46,152 nucleotides of DNA from JAGVXH01 sp043810285 (GCA_043810285.1 JBDROH010000013.1:1-46152), one strand, 5' to 3'. Positions 24,650 to 31,780 are shown, numbered from the stretch's first letter. Notes: generated by a model from the sequence alone, not told the origin. Program-made: numbers and translations.

Positions 24650-24856
24650 ATGAAAGACAAATTTCAGGTTATTAGTTTATGGAACCAGAATGAGAAAAAA
24701 GAAACGTATCGAGATAAAATATCAGCAATACCCCTCCTAACGTTTATCAAAGGAAATAAAAAGGAAGTTTTAAAGAAATATCGGAGGATTAGAAAAGATT
24801 TTTTAGAAATAAACCCTAAAGGAAAAATTTACTTAGTGGAAGTAATCGAGGAGTAA
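24650..24856 (+). CDS. Small basic protein (68 aa)
   Basis: A 68-residue protein after GGAAGGAGTAAG. It is Lys/Arg-rich with alternating hydrophobic residues (FQVISLWNQNEKKETY, then GKIYLVEVIEE), a likely small alpha/beta fold. It closely precedes the phosphoglycerate dehydrogenase gene (28 nt). No motif names it. Confidence 0.5.
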   Translation: MKDKFQVISLWNQNEKKETYRDKISAIPLLTFIKGNKKEVLKKYRRIRKDFLEINPKGKIYLVEVIEE

Positions 24857-24884
24857 AACAATTACATAAAGAAAGGAGATTAGA

Positions 24885-26054
24885 ATGTACCAGATAAAGA
24901 CCTTAAATAAGATTTCACCTAAAGGTTTGGTGACTTTCCCCCTAGATGATTACTTCATTAGTTCTGGAGTAGGTTATCCTAACGCGATACTGCTTAGAAG
25001 CTATAATATGAACAATATGGTCTTACCAGAATCTTTGTTAGCAATCGGAAGAGCTGGAGTCGGAGTAAATAATATTCCTGTACAAAAATGTTCTGAAATA
25101 GGAATAGTTGTCTTTAACACACCTGGAGCAAATGCTAATGCAGTTAAAGAACTAACAATAGCCGGATTGTTTTTAGCATCTCGGGACATAGCAAAAGGAA
25201 TATCTTTTACAGAATTTATTAAAGGGGCAGGAGCAGAAATTCCTAATCTCATTGAGCAGAATAAAAAAAATTATGCTGGTCAAGAAATATTTGGAAAAAC
25301 TCTCGGTGTAATCGGACTTGGAAAAATCGGAATTGCCGTTGCCAACAGCGCGCTTGATCTTGGAATGGAGGTAATCGGTTACGACCCATTCATCTCAGTT
25401 GAATCTGCTTGGGGATTATCACGAAAAGTACAACACGCTGAAAGTTTAGAAATACTGATGGCTAAATTTGATTATATTTCTTTGCATACTCCGTTAACAG
25501 ATAAGACACGTGGTTTTATTAATGCAGAAAAATTTAATCGCATGAAAAAAGGCGTTCGTATTTTGAATTTTTCCCGAGGGGAAATTGTCAATAATTTTGA
25601 CTTGGGATTAGCAATCAAAAGTGGAGTTGTAGCAAAGTACGTAACAGACTTTCCTAATGATGAATTAATCAAGATGGAAAATGTTATCCCTATCCCGCAT
25701 TTGGGAGCATCTACGCAAGAAGCGGAAGACAATTGTGCAGTTATGATTGTCAAACAGATTCGCGATTTTATTGAGACGGGTAGGATTAAAAATTCCGTTA
25801 ATTACCCTGATTGTAAATTAGAGACAAACTCTGAATTCCGCTTACTGATTATGAATAAAAATATTCCTAATATGGTGGGACAGATATCTTCTATCCTTGC
25901 ACAGGCAAATATCAATATCGTAGAGATGCTCAATAAAAGCAAGGGTGATTATGCCTGTAACCTGATAGACATATCGAGCGCGCCGACTGAAAAGATCATA
26001 AAAAACCTGTATGGCATTGAAGGAGTATTGAAAGTTAGAGAGATCTGCTACTAA
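24885..26054 (+). CDS. serA: D-3-phosphoglycerate dehydrogenase
   Basis: A 389-residue NAD-dependent D-2-hydroxyacid dehydrogenase with a C-terminal ACT domain, catalysing the first step of serine synthesis (3-phosphoglycerate to 3-phosphohydroxypyruvate). Visible are the GRAGVGVNNI motif, Rossmann GLGKIG (144-149), catalytic R231 in NFSRGEI, E260 and H272 in IPHLGAST. The ACT domain (about 318-389) is the usual serine sensor. Length and sequence resemble the short bacterial SerA. A strong ribosome site (AAAGGAGATTAG) precedes it. No other serine genes are near, and it is the only clear metabolic enzyme in the island. Confidence 0.88.
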   Translation: MYQIKTLNKISPKGLVTFPLDDYFISSGVGYPNAILLRSYNMNNMVLPESLLAIGRAGVGVNNIPVQKCSEIGIVVFNTPGANANAVKELTIAGLFLASRDIAKGISFTEFIKGAGAEIPNLIEQNKKNYAGQEIFGKTLGVIGLGKIGIAVANSALDLGMEVIGYDPFISVESAWGLSRKVQHAESLEILMAKFDYISLHTPLTDKTRGFINAEKFNRMKKGVRILNFSRGEIVNNFDLGLAIKSGVVAKYVTDFPNDELIKMENVIPIPHLGASTQEAEDNCAVMIVKQIRDFIETGRIKNSVNYPDCKLETNSEFRLLIMNKNIPNMVGQISSILAQANINIVEMLNKSKGDYACNLIDISSAPTEKIIKNLYGIEGVLKVREICY

Positions 26055-26135
26055 GTTAGAAGATAATCGAAAATGAAAAATGTGAAAAATTATCTAATTA
26101 AAAATCAAGGGGGTGGTTGTATAAGACCTTCTAAC
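26055..26135 (+). repeat. Hairpin with a long loop after serA
   Basis: GTTAGAAG (26055-26062) pairs perfectly with CTTCTAAC (26128-26135) across a loop of about 65 nt that contains a GGGGGTGG run. It starts right behind the serA stop. It is one of a series of such stems at gene borders in the island. Confidence 0.4.
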
Positions 26136-26186
26136 AATTATTAAATTTTAATCAACACTAACCATTTAATTAAAAGGAGGTGTAAT

Positions 26187-26249
26187 ATGGCCTAAGTTGC
26201 AACAAGATATGACAACTGGAAAATTCTGGAGAAGTTTTTAAGAATTTAA
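26187..26249 (+). pseudogene. Start-stop mini-ORF (Met-Ala-stop) with full ribosome site
   Basis: AAAAGGAGGTGTAAT leads to ATG GCC TAA. The frame then stays open for 17 codons (VATRYDNWKILEKFLRI) to a second TAA. This is either a small gene killed by a stop at codon 3, a two-codon regulatory ORF, or chance. It sits 90-100 nt before the beta-barrel gene. Confidence 0.3.
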
Positions 26250-26287
26250 ATATTAACGTAACAAAAAATTAAAATGGAGGTAGTAAA

Positions 26288-27070
26288 ATGAAACGGATAC
26301 ATTTATTCATTTTGGTAATGGTAATTGCATTATGTTTTTCTGCAACAATTGTTAATGCTTCAAGTTTGAGTATCGGCGCGAAGGTAACTTCTTCTGAATG
26401 GGATGAAGTATACACGGGAGGAATAGAAATTCCGGATCCAACTTTTGAAAGTCTTACCTTTGCATCGAAAGCTAAGACCAATCAGAAGACGATTGAGTTG
26501 GGATATAATCCTTTCAGCTGGTTGAAACTTAATGCAGGATTTGGTATTGGAAGTATTAGTAGCGACATCGATTGGGTTGACACTTTAATCCCATACAATA
26601 TGGTTAGCACCGGGAAACTAACCTTTAAAGATAATTCTGGTAAGGTTATTACTCTAGGGGTAGGGATAGAGAAAGAGTTAAGTGGATGGATTTTGAATTT
26701 GTCTGCCCAGAAATTGATACAGAAGAATAATAAGTTAGAAGGAACATTCATTGTGGACAGTTATGGTTCGGAACCTGTAAGTGGCAGTGCAAAGATCAAC
26801 GAGGTGGCCGGGAAAGTTTCCATTGGAAGAAGAATGGGAAAATTCGTACCTTATGTCGGGGTAGGTTATGCGAAGGTCGATACAAAATACTTATGGGGAT
26901 GGGATGAACTGATTAATCAGGGAACTCAGGAATGCAACTTCGAATCCGACAAGAATATTGGAATGTTTATCGGCACCGATTGGAATTTGGATGATGCATG
27001 GAGTCTGAATCTTGAGGGCAGGTTCATCGATAAACAGGCGATAAGTCTTGCTGTTGGTTGTAAATTCTAA
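26288..27070 (+). CDS. Outer-membrane beta-barrel protein
   Basis: A 260-residue protein with a Sec signal peptide (residues 1-24, ending VNA) and alternating hydrophobic/polar residues throughout, as in transmembrane beta-strands (IELGYNPFSWLKLNAGFGIG, YVGVGYAKVD, WSLNLEGRF). It ends AISLAVGCKF: the final Phe with aromatic or hydrophobic residues at alternate positions is the signal for the BAM assembly machinery of diderm bacteria. About 10-12 strands are likely, similar in size to OmpW/OmpA-type porins. A TGGAGGTAGTAAA ribosome site precedes it. It has no place in a DPANN archaeon, which lacks an outer membrane of this kind. Confidence 0.72.
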   Translation: MKRIHLFILVMVIALCFSATIVNASSLSIGAKVTSSEWDEVYTGGIEIPDPTFESLTFASKAKTNQKTIELGYNPFSWLKLNAGFGIGSISSDIDWVDTLIPYNMVSTGKLTFKDNSGKVITLGVGIEKELSGWILNLSAQKLIQKNNKLEGTFIVDSYGSEPVSGSAKINEVAGKVSIGRRMGKFVPYVGVGYAKVDTKYLWGWDELINQGTQECNFESDKNIGMFIGTDWNLDDAWSLNLEGRFIDKQAISLAVGCKF

Positions 27071-27084
27071 AACTGATCTTGCGT

Positions 27085-27138
27085 GGCGATGATGGTTGGG
27101 TCCTTAATCTTGTTATTTAGCTTAAGGGCCCAATCGCC
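27085..27138 (+). terminator. Two-part hairpin after the beta-barrel gene
   Basis: TGGGTCCTTAA (27097-27107) pairs with TTAAGGGCCCA (27122-27132) with one G-T wobble, and GGCGAT (27085-27090) with ATCGCC (27133-27138) continues the helix. The stem follows the stop codon by 15 nt but lacks a long T-run. It is a likely terminator or mRNA 3' end. Confidence 0.5.
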
Positions 27139-27178
27139 ATCTTTCAAATTAAATTAAATATTCATTGGGGGAGGTAAA

Positions 27179-27508
27179 ATGAAAGGAATCAACATTGAAG
27201 GAATGTCAAAAGAGATATGCATCGCTCCGGAGAAAATCAGACAAGCTTGTAAAACCTTAGGTTGCCCTAACAAAGTATTTTGTCCTAAGGAAAGTATTAA
27301 AGAACTCAAGGCAATCTGCGATTCATTCACAAGTGATTCCGATGGTCGAATAGAGGCTGAAAGAAACTGGAAGATTAAGTGTTGTGATAAAATACTTGGG
27401 GAAGCAAAAACTAAAGGAAGCCTTATAGCAGCATATTATATAGCTCCCCCATATTCGGACATTGAAGATGAAGTTATCAGAAGACTAATTAAATTCTTTA
27501 GAAACTAA
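27179..27508 (+). CDS. Small Cys-containing protein (109 aa)
   Basis: A 109-residue soluble protein after TTGGGGGAGGTAAA. It has a run of Cys (about residues 14, 24, 29, 35, 49, then a CC pair near 69) and starts MKGINIEGMSKEICIAPEKI. The Cys could bind metal but the spacing is not that of a known zinc finger. The C-terminal 35 residues are helical. No family recognised. Confidence 0.5.
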   Translation: MKGINIEGMSKEICIAPEKIRQACKTLGCPNKVFCPKESIKELKAICDSFTSDSDGRIEAERNWKIKCCDKILGEAKTKGSLIAAYYIAPPYSDIEDEVIRRLIKFFRN

Positions 27509-27522
27509 CTATAGCAACCCCG

Positions 27523-27575
27523 AGAATCGGTGCTGAGGAATATAAACAATCTGACTTAACAACGGCACCGATTCT
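27523..27575 (+). repeat. Perfect 11-bp hairpin
   Basis: AGAATCGGTGC (27523-27533) pairs with GCACCGATTCT (27565-27575) around a 31-nt loop. It lies 15 nt after a stop codon and is followed by TAAAAT, not a T-run. Confidence 0.5.
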
Positions 27576-27600
27576 TAAAATAAGGGAACGCTAATCCACA

Positions 27601-27768
27601 AGGAGGTGATGCCCTAAATAATAAATGTCTTAGGACCCACCTACTAGTTACCAATTAAATAAAGAAACCATAAATAAAATTGCCGGGAAAAAGAAATCTT
27701 TAGAAAGGGAGGAAAGACGATTTAAGTTATACAACGAACAGAGTAAACAGATTATAGAAATAAAATAA
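27601..27768 (+). pseudogene. Start-stop mini-ORF and broken small frame
   Basis: AGGAGGTG is followed directly by ATG CCC TAA (27609-27617), the same short spacing used by the real gene at 30054. A second ATG at 27625 reads ATG TCT TAG and then stays open to the TAA at 27766, giving a basic helical peptide (NKIAGKKKSLEREERRFKL) if the TAG were read through. It may be a decayed small gene. Confidence 0.25.
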
Positions 27769-27795
27769 GCATCATCTAAGATAGCTTAAGACATC

Positions 27796-27856
27796 TGCCG
27801 TTCCCTAAATGAGATACACCCAAAAAGAAATTCATCCTTCAAAGTAGGGAACGGCA
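27796..27856 (+). repeat. Perfect 12-bp hairpin
   Basis: TGCCGTTCCCTA (27796-27807) pairs with TAGGGAACGGCA (27845-27856) around a 37-nt loop. It ends 40 nt before the start at 27897. A stem of this length is unlikely by chance. Confidence 0.5.
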
Positions 27857-27896
27857 TTTCAACATTTATTTGAACAAATGGAAGGGGAAGTAAAAT

Positions 27897-28364
27897 ATGG
27901 AAAAAGATAATTATAGGGGAGAGATAATCGAGGGATTACGTAAAACCTATGGAAGCATTAGTAACGTTAAGGAGGTAGTGATGGAAAGTTCTTCGGGAAA
28001 AAGAGGAAAAAATAAGATTATTGAGCTTAAGGAACAAGCTGCAGAATTGAAGAAACAAGTTAATGAACTCAAATCATTCAAATCCTCAATGGATGGGATA
28101 AATGTGTATATCGAAGAAAGCGGAATTAAAGAAATAACTGGCGTAAGAAATTCAGCGGTTTTGTATCTGCATCATTTACAACTAATAGTAGAGACGCTAC
28201 AAACCAAAAATGAAAAACTTGAAAGGTTGCTTAACAAGAATAGGTTATTAGAATTGCTTAAAGGATTAACAAGTAATCGAAGTTTTCAAGAAAGAGGATT
28301 TTTGATGACAACAGAAAGCGTAAGAATAGATTTAACCGAAGCAATACGAAACGAAAAAATCTAA
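27897..28364 (+). CDS. Coiled-coil protein (155 aa), possible dual start
   Basis: A helical protein with a leucine-rich coiled coil around residues 42-65 (ELKEQAAELKKQVNEL) and another near 100-125. No membrane segment. The start at 27897 follows GGAAGGGGAAG; a second in-frame ATG at 27981 has an even better site (AAGGAGGTAGTG) and would give 127 residues. The 24 nt around that inner start repeat those at 23213-23236. Either or both starts may be used. No family is recognised. Confidence 0.5.
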   Translation: MEKDNYRGEIIEGLRKTYGSISNVKEVVMESSSGKRGKNKIIELKEQAAELKKQVNELKSFKSSMDGINVYIEESGIKEITGVRNSAVLYLHHLQLIVETLQTKNEKLERLLNKNRLLELLKGLTSNRSFQERGFLMTTESVRIDLTEAIRNEKI

Positions 28365-28400
28365 ACATTTTGTAGACAAAATAAGAAAAGAGGAAGTGTA

Positions 28401-28778
28401 ATGAGTACTCGAAAATTAATTAAAAAGTTAATGCAAAGAGAAATTACTTCACTATGCGGGATAATTGTTCTTGTAGGAGTAGTAATAATCCTCTTTATGA
28501 TTGAAGCTTCAGCTCCAACAATCACAAAAATTTCAGCAGGATTAGTATTAATAGGGACAGTTTTAGGGGGCTTCTTTTTAGAAAAGCAAACAAAAAAGGA
28601 GGTTCTTAATGAGTTAGAAGAAAGAATAGGTAGTGAAAAATTCCAAATAGCAAAAACATATCTGAAGTATAGGACCTCTTTAAATATCTCTCTCTGTTAT
28701 CTATGTCCCCTGTCGATAAAAATAGAGGTCTTACAATATTTCAAAGATATTGGGTTTAAATGTAATATAGATTATTAA
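28401..28778 (+). CDS. Two-helix membrane protein (125 aa)
   Basis: A 125-residue protein after AGAGGAAGTGTA. It has a basic N-terminus, a membrane hairpin (about 16-36 and 43-62, both very hydrophobic), then a charged cytoplasmic helix (EKQTKKEVLNELEERI) and a Cys-containing C-terminus (YLCPLSIKIEVL). It follows the coiled-coil gene by 36 nt and is probably co-transcribed. No family recognised. Confidence 0.5.
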   Translation: MSTRKLIKKLMQREITSLCGIIVLVGVVIILFMIEASAPTITKISAGLVLIGTVLGGFFLEKQTKKEVLNELEERIGSEKFQIAKTYLKYRTSLNISLCYLCPLSIKIEVLQYFKDIGFKCNIDY

Positions 28779-28880
28779 CTATGTACAAAACACCTTTGAC
28801 TAAAAATTGTAAGGGCTAGGGGAATTTAAAAAATATTTAGTTACAAACATTTATCTAGAAAAAAGGAAAGGCATACGGAT

Positions 28881-29351
28881 ATGAATAAACAAAATAAAAA
28901 ACAGGAAGAGAATAATGGAATTAACCTTTCATGTACGGGGGTAGAAGGGTTGCGTGTAAGTATATTCAAACTCGAGGAAGATAAACTATACCTTTGCTCA
29001 AAAATAAATTTTGGAATAAAAGAAACCGATCCTGTACAGAGCGTAATTATTAAATGTACAGATGATGAAAAAGTTATAAAATTTTGCGAACAGAATGAAC
29101 TGAAAAACATAAGAAACTGTTCATTAAACGATGAGTTGCGCATAACTGCTGGAGTATTTACAAAGAATATTAGGTCCTTAGACCGAATAATAGAATTTGT
29201 CAGGGGCGAGGGTATTCAAGAGATAGAACCGGATAAAATTAAACAACCCGTTAAAGATACTAAACGTTTTCCGTATAATCCTCAAATAATAAAGAAACTC
29301 TATCGTCGAAAAAGAAATGAAATGGCTGATTATCTTAGAATGGTAGGTTAG
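28881..29351 (+). CDS. Soluble protein of unknown function (156 aa)
   Basis: A 156-residue protein after AAAGGAAAGG, a weaker site. It starts with a charged segment (MNKQNKKQEENNG), then a mixed alpha/beta region with several Cys (LSCTGVEGL, YLCSKINFG, IKCTDDEKV, FCEQNELKN) and a strongly basic C-terminus (KKLYRRKRNEMADYL) that could bind nucleic acid. No known domain is recognised. It has the usual island orientation. Confidence 0.5.
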   Translation: MNKQNKKQEENNGINLSCTGVEGLRVSIFKLEEDKLYLCSKINFGIKETDPVQSVIIKCTDDEKVIKFCEQNELKNIRNCSLNDELRITAGVFTKNIRSLDRIIEFVRGEGIQEIEPDKIKQPVKDTKRFPYNPQIIKKLYRRKRNEMADYLRMVG

Positions 29352-29380
29352 TTAACAAAATTTTAAGGAGGTGTATCATA

Positions 29381-29668
29381 ATGGAAAATAAACAACTAAC
29401 TATTAAAAAATTTAGGAAATACTGTTTTATTGGAGGTATAGTTACGATCATTATCTTTTGCAGAGTTGTATATTTTACAGGAATCCAATTAGTTACTAGT
29501 CCGCAAGATTCTACTTTGTATAAACTCCTAGTTACTCTCTGGGTCTTATTAGTAGTCATTGCCACAACCCTATTCGCAATGTCTTATGCCTGTTACAAAA
29601 TATTGAAGGATATGTTATTTGAACGACTTTATTATGAGGATCAAGAAGAATCTGTAACAATTAATTGA
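29381..29668 (+). CDS. Two-helix membrane protein (95 aa)
   Basis: A 95-residue protein after AAGGAGGTGTATCATA, one of the best ribosome sites in the island. A short basic N-terminus is followed by two membrane helices (about 16-35 and 48-70), a short polar loop between, and an acidic tail (YYEDQEESVTIN). No family recognised. Confidence 0.55.
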   Translation: MENKQLTIKKFRKYCFIGGIVTIIIFCRVVYFTGIQLVTSPQDSTLYKLLVTLWVLLVVIATTLFAMSYACYKILKDMLFERLYYEDQEESVTIN

Positions 29669-29688
29669 AAGTAATAGGGAATAGCCTA

Positions 29689-29751
29689 GGCGCCATTGTT
29701 AGCCCGTTCCGTGTTAGACCCCCTCTTTATGCGGATAAGGCAGATGGCGCC
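29689..29751 (+). repeat. Hairpin with palindromic arms
   Basis: GGCGCCAT (29689-29696) pairs with ATGGCGCC (29744-29751) around a 47-nt loop. Each arm includes the palindrome GGCGCC, so the two arms could also pair as dimers. It lies 21 nt after a stop codon and TATTTT follows. Confidence 0.45.
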
Positions 29752-29829
29752 GTCTATTTTAATTTACTATAAAACCTTGGAAATTTAAATAGGAAAAATA
29801 TATAAAAAACTTGGAAAGAAGGTGAATAA

Positions 29830-30045
29830 ATGTTTAAATCTTTTTTGATTATATTCACTGTAATATGGTTATGGATATCTATTATAGTTACATCTTCAAA
29901 AATAGTGGAGATGATTGTTGCTAGTATAAATAATTCGGCGATGAAGAATACCGCTATAAGTAATAAGTTAAAGTATCCCAGAAATGTTGTTGCCTTTTTC
30001 TGGACAATCTGGTTCATACTAATGATGTTAATCCTAAAAAATTAA
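29830..30045 (+). CDS. Small membrane protein (71 aa)
   Basis: A 71-residue protein after GAAGGTGAATAA. One helix at the N-terminus (FLIIFTVIWLWISIIVT) and one at the C-terminus (VVAFFWTIWFILMMLIL) are joined by a polar stretch. This small double-helix form recurs in the island. The next gene starts nine bases later. Confidence 0.5.
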   Translation: MFKSFLIIFTVIWLWISIIVTSSKIVEMIVASINNSAMKNTAISNKLKYPRNVVAFFWTIWFILMMLILKN

Positions 30046-30053
30046 GGGAGGTG

Positions 30054-30311
30054 ATGAATAATAAAGTCACGAAAATTGTAGCAAAAATTATTATTGGAAA
30101 ACATGAGGGAAGATATGGTATAGTCTACGAGTATGGAGGAGGTACAATAACTTTCTCATTAGAACCTCCTGTTTGGAAAGGAGAAGGTTCAACAAATTTA
30201 ATGAGGGGTGACTGGGTTACCTTGGGGAATATAAAAATGCATGGTAATCCTCCAAAAAAAAGGGCTGGTAGTGCTCGTTTAGCTATAGAAGAAGAGATAA
30301 TGCAGTATTAA
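30054..30311 (+). CDS. Small beta-rich protein (85 aa)
   Basis: The ATG at 30054 follows AAGGGAGGTG with very short spacing; a GTG directly before it is in frame. The 85-residue protein is beta-rich in its first half (IVYEYGGGTITFSLEPPVW), then has a GDWVTLGNI strand and a basic end (PPKKRAGSARLA). It might be a small OB- or SH3-like barrel that binds nucleic acid, but no family is recognised. Confidence 0.5.
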   Translation: MNNKVTKIVAKIIIGKHEGRYGIVYEYGGGTITFSLEPPVWKGEGSTNLMRGDWVTLGNIKMHGNPPKKRAGSARLAIEEEIMQY

Positions 30312-30400
30312 AAAAATTGGAGAGCATTAGAAATAAAACTTGAAAAGAATAAGAAAATCAAATCAAAACCAGGCTAAATAGAGTAAAGGAGAATAGTTTA

Positions 30401-30574
30401 ATGGACAAAAGGAAAAAGAAATGTACTGGATGTGGTAAAAGAGAAGCCAAACCACATACAGATAATGGATTAGATTGTGGCGATGATTTATGTGATATTT
30501 GTTTTGAAAAGATGGTTAACGATTGTAGAAAAAAAGTTGGTGAGAAAGGTGGAAATAAATTGATAAATAAATAG
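30401..30574 (+). CDS. Small zinc-finger-like protein (57 aa)
   Basis: A 57-codon frame after AAAGGAGAATAGTTTA. It has CTGCGKREA, then LDCGDDLCDICFEK and a lone C in VNDCRK: four to six Cys arranged CxxC...CxxxxCxxC, suited to bind one or two zinc ions. The rest is Lys-rich. It may be a nucleic-acid or regulatory protein; no family recognised. Confidence 0.55.
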   Translation: MDKRKKKCTGCGKREAKPHTDNGLDCGDDLCDICFEKMVNDCRKKVGEKGGNKLINK

Positions 30575-30622
30575 GGGGAGGAGGGAGCAACAAAAATTCT
30601 ATTTCTTAAGATCTTTGTTAAC

Positions 30623-30670
30623 AAATTAGGGTTGGGGAAAATTTAGTAGGCTATTTCTCAGCCCTAATTT
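30623..30670 (+). repeat. Hairpin between small genes
   Basis: AAATTAGGG (30623-30631) pairs with CCCTAATTT (30662-30670), extended by a T-G and a T-A pair, around a loop of about 28 nt. It lies 48 nt after a stop codon and before the next small gene. Confidence 0.45.
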
Positions 30671-30699
30671 ATTCTGAAATAATTTTAAAAAAGGATTTA

Positions 30700-30849
30700 A
30701 TGAAAATGAGAAAACAAATGAGAAAACAAAGAAATCGTCGGTGTTTTAGAAATAATAAATCAACAAATTCAACAAATGGCAGGAGGCATAAAGAGGTTAG
30801 ATCAAAAATAAATTCCGGTCAGGATGCAAGGGAGTTTAGGAGAAAATAA
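30700..30849 (+). CDS. Small basic protein (49 aa)
   Basis: A 49-codon frame starting MKMRKQMRKQRNRRCFRNNK and ending AREFRRK, with about a third Lys/Arg. AAAAGGATTT precedes it. A charge like this suggests RNA or DNA binding, or a chance frame in A-rich sequence. The island context and ribosome site give moderate support. Confidence 0.35.
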   Translation: MKMRKQMRKQRNRRCFRNNKSTNSTNGRRHKEVRSKINSGQDAREFRRK

Positions 30850-30906
30850 AATTTTTAGAGGGTTAATTATTAAAACTATTTGAAAGATTATTAAAAAGGG
30901 GGAAAA

Positions 30907-31263
30907 ATGTTTCATTCTGATAAAGAAGTTAACGAAGTAAATCAATTAATAAATGAAATAAAGAACTGTACCGTGTCACATGTGCAGAATATTGTAATAG
31001 ACATAATTACAGAATCCGAAATAAAATATATAAATATGGGTGTAAAGAAAATCCATAGTATTTATCTACCAATTTTAGATTCTGTCTTTAAGTTAGCGGC
31101 GGATAGTCTGACAAAGGAGATAGGGGCACTTAATGAAAAAGAGAAGGCTCATCTCAAGAGGATGCTGTTCAATCTATTGAAACCGATAGAGCTTCATCAA
31201 CCTATTAAACCTCTCCAGATAATAACATATAAAGAATTGCTAGATCGAATAAAATTATTTTAA
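30907..31263 (+). CDS. Helical protein, first of a diverged pair (118 aa)
   Basis: A 118-residue all-helical protein after AAAAGGGGGAAAA. It starts MFHSDKEVNEVNQLINE and ends ITYKELLDRIKLF. The gene at 31369 starts MCHSDK and ends with a similar helix (TTLEELEKKIRV), with a like spacing of hydrophobic residues between, so the two appear to be diverged paralogues. An identical terminator follows each. No family recognised. Confidence 0.55.
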   Translation: MFHSDKEVNEVNQLINEIKNCTVSHVQNIVIDIITESEIKYINMGVKKIHSIYLPILDSVFKLAADSLTKEIGALNEKEKAHLKRMLFNLLKPIELHQPIKPLQIITYKELLDRIKLF

Positions 31264-31273
31264 ATAAAAACTC

Positions 31274-31315
31274 AAACAAAAAAGGACCTCTTCGTAATTT
31301 GAATGTCCTTTTTTT
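31274..31315 (+). terminator. U-tract terminator, copy 1
   Basis: AAAAAAGGAC (31278-31287) pairs with GTCCTTTTTT (31305-31314), followed by more T: a classic intrinsic terminator with A-tract and T-tract. The 42 nt here recur exactly at 31739-31780. Confidence 0.8.
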
Positions 31316-31368
31316 GTCAAACCGGGTTACAAAGAACTAATATGTTTACAAAAGAAGGAGGTAAGAAA

Positions 31369-31734
31369 ATGTGCCATTCTGATAAGGTTATTAAACTTAA
31401 AATAACTGAATTAGTGGAAAGATTAAAAGACTATAAAGTCGAGAATTTTTGTAAAGCTGTATTTGAAATCGCTGAAGAATTTCAGAGAAAATACATAAGC
31501 CGAGATGATGTACAGCATGTTTCTTCTATTATAGGTGTTGCGGCTCAACTAAGAGACCGGACTGAGGGCTTAAAGATAGAACAACTTGCACCTGAGGAGT
31601 ATGATTTTAAAGATATATTGTGGTTGATAAATTTCCTGATTATTCAAAGAAAAGTTAATCACCCAGTCGAGATGGTTACATATACTACCCTCGAAGAACT
31701 CGAGAAAAAAATAAGGGTGATAGAAAGAAGATAA
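31369..31734 (+). CDS. Helical protein, second of the pair (121 aa)
   Basis: The start at 31369 follows GAAGGAGGTAAGAAA; the frame is open further upstream into the preceding terminator but without a ribosome site. The 121-residue protein is helical, starts MCHSDKVIKLKITELVERL and ends LEKKIRVIERR. Compare the gene at 30907. A region around residues 80-100 is acidic then hydrophobic. It is the last gene of the island. Confidence 0.55.
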   Translation: MCHSDKVIKLKITELVERLKDYKVENFCKAVFEIAEEFQRKYISRDDVQHVSSIIGVAAQLRDRTEGLKIEQLAPEEYDFKDILWLINFLIIQRKVNHPVEMVTYTTLEELEKKIRVIERR

Positions 31735-31738
31735 AATT

Positions 31739-31780
31739 AAACAAAAAAGGACCTCTTCGTAATTTGAATGTCCTTTTTTT
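31739..31780 (+). terminator. U-tract terminator, copy 2
   Basis: AAAAAAGGAC (31743-31752) pairs with GTCCTTTTTT (31770-31779), followed by T. It is identical to copy 1 over 42 nt and marks the right end of the island's transcription. Confidence 0.8.

Larger units (their letters stand above)
27509..27896 (+). other. Gene-poor stretch with two hairpins and a relic frame
   Basis: Between the stop codon at 27508 and the next start there is no ordinary gene. It holds two perfect hairpins (27523-27575 and 27796-27856) and a frame broken at codon 3 (27625-27768). A good ribosome site (AAGGAGGT, 27600-27607) stands in the middle. Confidence 0.5.

Noticed and set aside
27625..27768. UAG recoding (pyrrolysine or altered code) in the island
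   Set aside because: Only one weak case with no conserved product, and other genes use TAG as an ordinary stop; a decayed frame is simpler.
30358..30624. Minus-strand frame over the small zinc-finger gene
   Set aside because: The plus-strand frame has ordered Cys pairs and a ribosome site; the minus one is hydrophobic shadow sequence.
26055..31780. CRISPR array
   Set aside because: The recurring hairpins differ in sequence and spacing; there is no constant direct repeat with regular spacers, and no cas gene in the window.
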